This document shows positions 55,524 to 64,000 of a stretch of DNA of 64,000 nucleotides, one piece after another. Under the pieces are notes generated by a model. That model was not told the DNA's origin. It worked only from the letters and a program-made list of their open reading frames with translations, and ran no database searches. Location of the stretch: NCBI GenBank assembly GCA_015501585.1, contig JADNRY010000146.1, positions 62,001 through 126,000 of the forward strand. The letters run 5' to 3'. The position numbers were made by a program, and so were the translations under genes. The stretch's first letter is position 1; each line of letters opens with the position of its first letter. Source of the DNA: Rhodocollybia butyracea (taxonomy: Eukaryota > Basidiomycota > Agaricomycetes > Agaricales > Omphalotaceae).

Positions 55524-58500
55524 CTAATCTGTCGCCCAGCACTTCGCCCAGTTATCTCCAAAAACTACATTTTTAAATGAGATACGATTATGTCCATCTG
55601 GTGAAATAATGACCAAAGTCTCATCAGCCACCAGATTTCTCCTGTATTGTTCAGGAATCCAAAGAATATGATTAGAAAGACCTCTAAAATCAATCCACCC
55701 TTCTTGATTTAATTTCCAGAATGAAACTAAAAGGTAGGCAAGTAAAAAGCGTTATGAGAAAGGAAAAGGGACCTACAGTGGGGAGACAGAGATGAGGATC
55801 TGGCTGGGGAATAAGTTGTATTGAAGATGTTTCTGATATTATATACTCTGATTGTCTTGTTTTCAGATGCAGCAACAATTTTTTTTTTATCAGGTGAAAA
55901 TGCCACAGAGTATAATCCCTCTTGACAGCCCCAGAATGGCTCACCAATGGCCTCTACAGCTTGAGGGTTCCACAATAGTGTCTCATCACCAGATTCAGGA
56001 ATAATGCCTCCTGCATCAGGAGAAAATGCAACAGACAAAATACTTTCAGTATGGCACTGGAATGGTTCATCAATGGCCTTCCCATCCCACAGTCTTGTTG
56101 TCTTGTCATCAGATCCGGAAACAATTCTATCTCCATCAAGAGAGAATGCCAGACACCAGACCCAGTCTGTATAGCCCTGAAATGATTCACCAATTGTCTC
56201 TCCAGTTTGAGCATTCCACAATCTAATTGTCTTGTCAAAAGATCCAGAAACAATTTTCTGTCCATCAGGAGAGAATGCCACAGACCAGACCCAATCTGTA
56301 TGACCCTGAAATGGCTCACCAATCACCTTCCCGGTGTGAGCATTCCACAATCTTATTGTCTTGTCACATGATCCAGAAGCAATTCTTTCTCCATTGGGAG
56401 AGAATGCCACAGGCCAAACCCAGTCTGTATGGCCTTGAAATGGCCTGCCAATAGCCTCACCAGTTTGAGCATTCCACAATCTTATTGTCTTGTCTGACGA
56501 TCCAGAAACAATTCTCTGTCCATCAGGAGAGAAAGCTACAGACCAGACAGAGCCTGTATGACCCTGAAATGGCTTACCACTGGCCTGTCCAGTTTGGGCA
56601 TTCCACAGTCTTATGGTCTTGTCAAAAGAGCCAGAAACAATTCTTTGTCCATCAGGAGAAAAGGACACGGACCAGACCCAGTCTGAATGACCTTGAAATG
56701 GCTCACCAATAGCCTCGCCAGTTTGAGCATTCCACAATCTTATTGTTTTGTCAAAAGATCCAGAAACAATTCTTTTTCCATCAGGAGCAAATGCCACAGA
56801 CTGAACCCCTTCTTCATGGCCCTGCAATGGTTCACTAATAGCTTCACCAGTTTGAGCATCCCACAATCTCATTGTCTTGTCATCAGATCCAGAAACAATT
56901 TTTTGTCCATCAGGGAAGAATGCAACAGACCAAACCCAGTCTGTATGTCCCTGAAATGGCTCACCAATCACCTCCCCAGTGTGAGCATTCCACAATCTCA
57001 TTGTCTTGTCACATGATCCAGAAATAATTTTTTCTCCATCAGGTGAAAATGCCACAGACTGAACACCCTCTGTATGGCCCCAGAAAGGCTCACCAATGGC
57101 CTCTGCAACTTGAGGGTTCCACAATATTGTCTCATCATCAAATTCAGAAACAAATTTTTCTGTATTAGGAAACAATGCATCATACAAGACCCTGCCCTTA
57201 TGACCCTGATATGGTTCACTAATGGTTTCTCTAGTCTGAGCATTCCACATTCTTATGGTCTTGTCAAAAGATCCAGAAACAATTCTTTTTCCATCAGGAG
57301 AGAATGCCACAGACCAAACCCCTTTTGTATGACCCTGTAATGGCTCACAAATGGCCTCTCCAGTCTGAGTTTTCCACAATCTCACTGTCTTGTCATCAGA
57401 TCCAGAAACAATTCTGCCTCCATCAGGAGAGAACACTGCAGACCAGACCCAATCTGTATGACCCTGAAATGGCTCACCAATTGCCTCTCCAGTTTGAGCA
57501 TTCCACAACCTTATTGTCTTATCAGATGATCCAGAAACAATTTTTTCTCCATCAGGAGAGAATGCCACAGACTGGACCTCCTCTGTATGGCCCTGAAATG
57601 GATCACCAATAGCCTCGCCAGTTTGAGCATTCCACAATCTTATTGTTTTGTCAAAAGATCCGGAAACAATTCTTTCTCCATCAGGAGAAAATGCCACAGA
57701 TCTAACCCTTTCTGTATGGCCCTGGAATGGCTCTCCAATGGCCTCTCCAGTTTGGGCATTCCACAATCTTATTGTGTTATCAGAAGATCCAGAAACAATT
57801 GTTCGCCCATTTGGTGAGACACTGACTGCCAACACATGTGATCCTGTCATCCATTTTCCAACCTGTGAGCCTTTTCTTTTATTCTCTACTTTCAGTGTAC
57901 TTTTTAATCTTCCCAAGGCTTCTAGTCTGTCAGCCCAAAAAGGAAAGATGCTCAGATACAAGTGTGGTGTTATGCCATTGACACTACTAAAAGTAAAAGT
58001 TTCCACCATTTCTTTGATGCTGCTTATGTCCGCCTCAATAGTTGTAAGAGCTCTATCCTGAATTAAATTTCCAACTGATTGCAGAATCTGCATACATGTT
58101 TCCCAGTTCTTTTTTTTCTGATATTTTCTCTTATCAGTGATCCCAAGTAAACTCATTGCTTCAACCCAATAGATTACTTTTTCACCTAAGAACTCTTTCA
58201 GATTTCCAATCACTGTATCATGCAGTGATGATTGCGTCAGATGATATCCCAATACCTGCAGCAATAATGCATTACATCATCAATTGCATCTGCAATTTTA
58301 TCTTCAATATTGAGGACATCTTTATCTGGGATAAATGATGATGGCAGCTCAGCCATATTGAATCTCAGTCTTTGCATAATTGTAAAGCATGCATTACAGA
58401 GCAGCGTGTGGTGCTGCATCGCATCACAGTAAAGCTTCTTAGCACGGCTCTGACTTGATATATAGTCTGCAAAGGAGGAATGAAATATGTACACATTTTG

Positions 58501-59824
58501 ATCCCGTTCGGCTATATAAAGGACAGATTCCAAGTTTGATATGGTCTCTTCTACAAGGTCCAACTTGCAATTCAATAGTTTGGCAATCACTTTACAAGAG
58601 ACCGGCTGTCCCACCATAATTGCGGTATGCAAAACTCTCAGATATGCTACATGTACACTATATGAAACTTCATCTGAGCTGGGAATGGCATTATTAACAA
58701 CAACATCATATAATACATCCAGACCCTTGGTCTGATTTGGATCTGAAGATTCTGTGAGGCTGATAGCCCATGCCAATCTCTCTTTAACTAGTCCTGGTCT
58801 AGCAGTGATCCATTTTGCCATCGTTGCAGCATAAATGAATAACTTTCCGGATCTTTTTGCCAACAACCTGATATTTTTTTCCGAAATGCTCGATATTTTT
58901 CCAAGTTTTTCCTGAAGAAATATGATGATGTCCCTCTCCACCATATCCATCTCTACATTATGCAGGAAAAATCTTGCAATTTGTAAATTCTGAAGTGGAG
59001 TAGTGAAGTATTCAGAACATTTTTCTCTGGTCTGCTGGTCAAGAAGAATTTTAGCCCAGGCAAACAATCTCTCTGAATTGCTGAAGTTAAGGCATCCAAA
59101 ACGACATTGACTCCATGGCACTCATCCAATGCATCAATAACCACCACAGGACTTATCAGCCTTGACATGTTTGAATTAACAACTTTCTTCCATGGTTTGA
59201 CAATCAAGTCAATCTGCACTTCTGGATATTTTGTGGCCAGGTCTGGATTCTCCTTCAGCTCTTCCTTCAGAGCTTGATCAAATATGAGAGAGAACCGTGA
59301 AAGCTGATAAGCAATAGTTGGAATGATCCTTTGATACTTGCTGCAGCCTGGAATCTGTCTAGAACAGAAGAATGTTCCTGCCAGTAGCTGCTTTTTGGCA
59401 AGAATCTCACAGACTGATTTGGCGATAGTACTTTTTCCTGTTCCAGCCATACCACAGAGCCAGTACCCTTGAGCACCCATGCTTTGTGGTTGGTCAATCC
59501 ATTCTCCAATTTTGTTCAAAATCTCAACGCGAGTACCTGGAGTGCAAGATGATTTAGCATGCTCTATGCCATTATCTGCATCATAAAATGCTTCTGCAGA
59601 GTATTGTAGTTTGCTTGTGAGCATTTCCTGAATACTGTTCAGCCATGCCCTTTTTAGAGAATGAGTATAAGTATATACCTTGTAGCCTTCACTTTCATTT
59701 TCTGAAAAAAAAGTCTCTTGATTGGGCCAGCAAGCAATAACCAGATTTACATACTATAGTAGTTTCCATGAATGTTCAGGAACTCGCCTCCCTTGATGTG
59801 GAAATTCTGGGCTTGATGAAACAT
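55524..59824 (-). pseudogene. NACHT-WD40 STAND protein (NLR-like), two frame breaks
   Basis: Exon 1 (59824-59755) encodes MFHQAQNFHIKGGEFLNIHG, an N-terminal signature I know from Agaricomycete NACHT proteins. After an intron come the NACHT domain with Walker A GMAGTGKST, Walker B VVVIDALDECHG and the FFLTSRPE sensor, a helical region (LQNLQIARFFLHNVEMDMVE; LYDVVVNNAIPSSD), and a long WD40 array of about 15 repeats of 42-43 residues (SGSFDKTIRLWNAQTGEAIG; EPFQGHTDWVWSVAFSPDG). The final exon (55726-55524) closes with WIPEQYRRNLVADETLVIIS. Two single-base deletions break the frame, one near 59005-59020 after the sensor motif and one near 58248 in a run of C before the WD array. The WD array is open over 845 codons. 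Such proteins are nucleotide-driven switches linked to non-self recognition in fungi. Whether this copy works is open. Confidence 0.8.
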
Positions 59825-61849
59825 TGTATATGCAGGTATCCCCTTTGATGCCAGTCTTTTTGGAACTATCCAGAGTCTACCTTGAAAGGAATACAACGAC
59901 TCTCAGAGCCTGAAGTTTGAACAACGTACAGGGTCAAAAAAGAAGTTTACCTTGAGGTCAATGAATGTCAAAGGCAAAAAGATGGGAACAGATAGGACGA
60001 CGCCGAACGACGCCCTTTATATATATGTCAAGATTACGACCATCAATTCCGTCCCGGTTACTATCCCAGCCCGGTTACGCGCGTGTGAATGGCACATGGA
60101 GCGTGAAGAAAGACAGAGAGCAAAAGAACAGACATGAGAAGTATATGGTCAGGTAATTTTCCTTAAGTAGTACCAACGTAACGCCATCAGACTGCCGACG
60201 GACTTCGTCTGGGCTTCAATGGGCGATAACCTGAAGCAAGGTAGGGCGCAAGCCGATCCTGGAGAAGGACAGTTGCTATTCATAAACCCTCGTTATCACC
60301 TCCATCCTCATACCGAAGTAACCTGAACATTAATATCTTGCACTGAACGCGGCGCTACATATGATTTTTAATCCACAAGTTACGGCATGAATTACAACGC
60401 ATAAGTACCTTGCTAAGCCGCGAATACTACCGTCTTCCACAAGTTCGTTTACTTCCGTCTCACCACGGGGCCACCGATTATGCTCCTGCGCCCCGCCAGT
60501 ACAGAAGCAGAAGAACTCCTACTACCTCCAGTATCATATCGTGCTCCTATCGGTCGTCTGTTGTCCCTGTCATTCCGCCATAACCATCTGCCAATTGAAG
60601 CAAAGTAAGACATGAGATGCGCTAGTTTATTTGCAGCGAAGGGGCATAGGAGCTTCATTCTACCAGGATTTCAAGGCTCGGGTATCTAGGATCGAGGGAC
60701 AGATGCAAAAGGTTTTTAGTATAGGAATGAAAAGACGATCTATGGATGGAAGGAAGCGTGGTTAGTGTTTGTATCGCTTTTCACAACAGTAATGGAACAA
60801 GAATAGGAAAGGGTGCTATGATAGCAAAATAAATAAAGGAAACACAGAACAGTGAGGAATGTAAGCGCAGAATGGAGATTAGCATAAACGAGGAACGAGA
60901 GGGGCGCTCGGACGTGGTACAACAGGGTATAATAGGATAGAGACCGGCAAATCATCGTAAAGCGCAACGAAAAAGCGAACAAGAAATAGAAGGGAGGGGG
61001 AAAGCAAGTTGAACTGGAAACTAACCGACTCATCGTTGCCCGCGTCTTGCACGCATAATTTCTCCAAGTATGACTTCCACCATAATGCATAAGCATCAGA
61101 TATCAACCTCTGGTCTGTACTGACTTTCACGCGCACGACTTCCCCTGATACAGCAGCAGCAGAACACGCCAGAATCGGATTCATGACAACACTAGTTTGT
61201 GAATCCATTCCGTAGCCCTTGGAGAAATATACTGGCGTGTTTAGATGTGTTATATGCGTAACTGTGGTTTTCAAGACTGGTGGCATGCGTAGGCAGAAGA
61301 GTTTTGAGCTTGTCGGAAAAGCTGTGTCGCGCAAGGATGGATATTTCCACTGTCATTGGTTGATGCGCATCTTAGGAAGGTCAAGGTCTGAGTCAGTTCT
61401 TGAAAGACTGGAAACAAGGGATATCAATGGAGTGGGAAACGAGAGACGAGCAGCGCCCGGTGACTTGACTGGAGCATGAGGACGACGAGGGAAGCCGAAT
61501 AGAAGGGCGACACGAAAATAGTACGAAGAATATATTATGTACTAACAAATCGGACCCTCGTCTTATACTGCCACCTCTCTCTTGCCCGTCTTTCTATATT
61601 GAAATCGAATGGAGGTCAAAGCGATGGTATCTACAAAGATGGTCTGGATTCTCGAGACTAAAGCGATGGCTACATGAAACATGAACTTGAAAGCCGATGT
61701 TACGTTGACGCGTTGACGCGCGCTTGCTTTAGCGCTGATCGATCTTATTTGAGTATGTGTACGCGTACGTACGCCTGTGCCGATGGTGAAAACTTGCTGA
61801 CGCGAACGACCCTATATATTTATCCGACTCTTTGATACCCATCGTCAAC
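59825..61849. other. Intergenic between NLR-like gene and monooxygenase
   Basis: Divergent promoters. Minus-strand frames at 60449-60658, 60740-61096 and 60879-61334 have protein-like patches (AYALWWKSYLEKLCVQDAGN) but no ATG or splice chain I can support. I call no gene. Confidence 0.4.
61813..61820 (+). promoter_or_regulatory. TATA box of the monooxygenase gene
   Basis: TATATATT lies 37 nt upstream of the chosen ATG at 61850, which leaves a very short leader. An in-frame ATG at 61832 would add six residues but is only 19 nt from the TATA box. Confidence 0.5.
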
Positions 61850-63157
61850 ATGTCTTCGCCTCTTCCAAGTTTATCTATCGCCATCGTCGGTGCTGGTCCT
61901 GGCGGCCTTACCCTCGCCCGTATTCTTCAGCGCAATGGCATCAATCCCACCGTCTTTGAGCGTGAAAATTCGTTGAACGAGAGATCACAAGGCGGCAGTC
62001 TGGACCTACACCCGGAAAGTGGCTTGCAAGCCATGCGCGATGCTGGCCTCATGAAGGAGTTTGTGGTACATGCTCGCTACGAGGGTGCTGAGATGAAGAT
62101 TCAAGATAAAACTGGGAAAGTGCATTTTCACATGGAGGCTCCACCATCTGCGGACCCACATTCCAACGTCAAACCTGAAGATGATCCTCATTCTAGGCCA
62201 GAAATCGATAGGTGTGGATATACTACTACATCCTATCGAGAACTACATCCTAACTTAACTTTAGAGAAGATTTACGCACCGTTCTTCGCGACTCTCTCGC
62301 GAAGGATACCATTCAATGGGGTCGCACTGTTCAAAGCATCACCACGTCTGATATAGATAACCGACACACCCTGATCTTCAATGACGCTTCCACAGAGACC
62401 TACGATCTCATCATTGGCGCCGACGGCACATGGTCGCGTGTCCGTCCCCTTCTCACTACCAACGAACCAGTCTACTCGGGCATAACCTTCATCGAAGCGA
62501 CGATATCAGATATCGACAACCGCTTCCCCGCGCTGTCTGCCTCCGCTGGCCTTGGCCTTCTAATCACAACTGCCCCTGGCAAGTGCATCATCATACAGCG
62601 ACAAAGCCACGCAGTCCTGCGCATCTACGCTGCCGTGCGGGTCCCCGAATCATGGAGTGCCTCGTTCACACCTACGAAAGCTACCGTTCTTGGCTTGTTC
62701 AACGACGGATGGTCTCCTGATATCCTAGAGTTCTTGCGTTCGGTTGATGAAGCTTCTGTTGTGATGAGGAAGATTAATGCGCTTCCGGTGCCCACTACTT
62801 GGGAGGCCCATCCTGGCGTGACATTGATTGGCGATGCTGCCCATGTTGTGTCCCCGTTTGCTGGCGAGGGTACGTGTTTAGGTTTCATCGAATTGTATAT
62901 TCCTAATTATCCTGTATCTAGGCGTCAACCAGGCTATGCATGATGGGAACGAGTTGGCACATGCGATCACAGACGCCGTGAGTGGGAAATGTACTTTAAG
63001 CGAGGCTGTCAGGCAGTATGAAGAGAAGATGTTCAAGCGAGGAGCGGAGGTAGGCAAAGAATCGGCGGAAAATTTAGACATGTTCTTTTCAGAGGATACA
63101 CCGAAGGGTGTCGCGGCGAAGATGGTATATTTGGTGTCGCAGGGTCCTCCTCCATAG
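61850..63157 (+). CDS. FAD-dependent monooxygenase, TetX-like (400 aa)
   Basis: Exons are 61850-62211, 62265-62869 and 62922-63157, giving 400 residues. The N-terminus has the dinucleotide-binding GxGxxG in IAIVGAGPGGLTLARILQRN, followed by VFERE with the ribose-binding acid. The second motif is YDLIIGADGTWSRVRP (DG motif), and the third is GVTLIGDAAHVVSPFAGEGV, which binds the FAD ribose and phosphate. SRPEIDREDLRTVL matches the conserved R-x-x-L region of class A flavin hydroxylases. Length and motif order fit the fungal members that resemble bacterial TetX. Substrate unknown; members hydroxylate aromatic or polyketide compounds and use NAD(P)H. No signal peptide is present, so it is cytosolic. 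No other biosynthetic gene is adjacent. Confidence 0.88.
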
Positions 63158-63897
63158 ACGACAAGTTATACTCTATACTTAGTAAAAAATCGGTCTAGGC
63201 TTAGAGTTTAGATATGTATCTAAAAATCGATTATACTAGTACTATACTATCATTACTCATCGTGTCGCAATAACTGCCATGGTTCTTGCCTGCTCCATTT
63301 GCACCTCTCTAAGACATAACAGAAGCCTTGAATTTCAAGACCTTCTTCGAGTCGATACATTAAGTCGCCCTACTGCTCATGGCGGATCCAAATTGAGAGG
63401 CAGATGCGAGACCGGGAGACGCAAAATTTAAGGTTGTCTGACTCCCCATGAAAATGCATTGGCAACAGTGGTAGCACCTCGCCCCCTTTCTTTGACGTGT
63501 ACTCCCCTCTTACCTTCATCCAGTAAATTTTTGCGTGAGTCCTTCAATGATTATATGGTCTTCTTGATTTGTTTACGTGGTTTCTATTTTCTTACTACCT
63601 CGTTGAGTTTACTTTACACCAGGAGGCCATTTTGAATGAAACCTTCGAAGTTCAACACGGACCATTGAAACGATTCTAACTCTGTTACATGAATATGCAC
63701 TTGATTACAAGCTTTTCCCTCATAGCAAATGCTTGCTTAGCGTCAATTTAGCCTGATAATATCTTATTTGGGATATAAGAGTTAAAACAGGTTAAAACTT
63801 GGGTTAAAAAGGTTAAAACATACCAAAGGGCAATCTGGGCCCTGGGGCAGTAATAAAATGTACTATAGGATTAATACCTACCAGTGATTATAAATAT
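63158..63897. other. Intergenic
   Basis: The 3' flanks of two converging genes. 63781-63825 has repeated GTTAAAA motifs (GGTTAAAAC, GGTTAAAAA, GGTTAAAAC). Nothing else was seen. Confidence 0.45.
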
Positions 63898-64000
63898 CTA
63901 CCCTAGACAAGGAGTTTTCACTTCGGCACCACTGTCTACAAGCAGTTTGACAACTGCTTTATGGCGCTGATATAATGCTGCTTGAAGAGCATTTTCATAT
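63898..64000 (-). CDS. Ankyrin-repeat protein, C-terminal end (partial)
   Basis: The minus strand at the right edge reads YENALQAALYQRHKAVVKLL then VDSGAEVKTPCLG and a TAG stop at 63900-63898. This is a clear ankyrin repeat (G/A-L-x-A-A ... GH ... VVKLLLDxGADVN) followed by a short end. The rest of the gene lies beyond 64000. In Agaricomycetes such repeats often end NACHT or other STAND proteins, but that cannot be seen here. Confidence 0.7.
   Translation of the reverse strand, partial: YENALQAALYQRHKAVVKLLVDSGAEVKTPCLG

Noticed and set aside
56026..57817. Series of plus-strand open frames of about 60-110 codons over the WD40 region.
   Set aside because: They are antisense shadows of the repeated WD40 coding sequence and repeat with its period.
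58985..59025. A short intron to explain the first NACHT frame break.
   Set aside because: The only GT-AG pair is 29 nt, well below the 44-60 nt seen for other introns here, and its removal deletes conserved residues.

Overview
The window is nuclear DNA of a filamentous basidiomycete, most likely an Agaricomycete (mushroom-forming fungus). The evidence is dense short GT-AG introns (about 44-60 nt), a cellulase with a fungal-type CBM1, Agaricomycete-style single-pass and seven-pass membrane proteins, a BTB protein, a MYND protein and a NACHT-WD40 STAND protein with the basidiomycete N-terminal signature. Exon structures below were assembled by hand from splice sites, frame continuity and, where present, comparison between paralogues inside the window. 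None was checked against a database.

Layout. 1-11 kb holds the end of a single-pass membrane protein, a small proline-rich protein, a BTB protein, two paralogous secreted proteins (3.6-4.4 and 10.1-11.0 kb) and a seven-transmembrane protein (7.4-8.8 kb). 11-30 kb is gene-poor and repeat-rich. Its core is a tandem segmental duplication carrying three paralogous secreted proteins (SSP-A, B, C at 16.4, 18.6 and 22.0 kb), interleaved with recurring non-coding blocks (called alpha, beta, gamma here) and decayed F-box/LRR-like fragments (delta). 30-33 kb has the second seven-transmembrane paralogue in the opposite orientation and a 736-bp inverted-repeat element with a 9-bp target duplication. 33-36.5 kb is a decayed SulP/SLC26 transporter. 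37.5-40 kb is an intact 20-exon GH5_5 endoglucanase with a C-terminal CBM1. 41.4-43.1 kb is a second single-pass membrane protein. 46.5-47.5 kb is a MYND-finger protein. 48.5-52.4 kb holds two low-complexity proteins, one of them Q-rich and prion-like with a frame break. 55.5-59.8 kb is a NACHT-WD40 gene with about 15 very similar WD repeats and two frame breaks. 61.9-63.2 kb is an intact TetX-like FAD monooxygenase. The right edge clips an ankyrin-repeat gene.

The most unusual system is the SSP cluster. Each member has a signal-peptide exon, then one to three tiny in-frame (phase 0-0) exons of 15-42 nt, then one large exon for a conserved domain I do not recognise. Introns between the tiny exons share near-identical 5' halves (GTAAGACATACAT) and 3' halves (TTTATTAACTTTTC..TAG), as if exon-plus-intron cassettes had been copied. 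SSP-B has one more cassette than A and C. This gives a family of secreted proteins whose proline-rich linker varies by cassette number.

The genes do not form one pathway. They fit an accessory, fast-evolving region: secreted effectors or cell-wall proteins, orphan receptors, a STAND receptor, a plant-cell-wall hydrolase, decayed transporter and retroelement pieces, and several single-base frame breaks that may be real decay or assembly errors.
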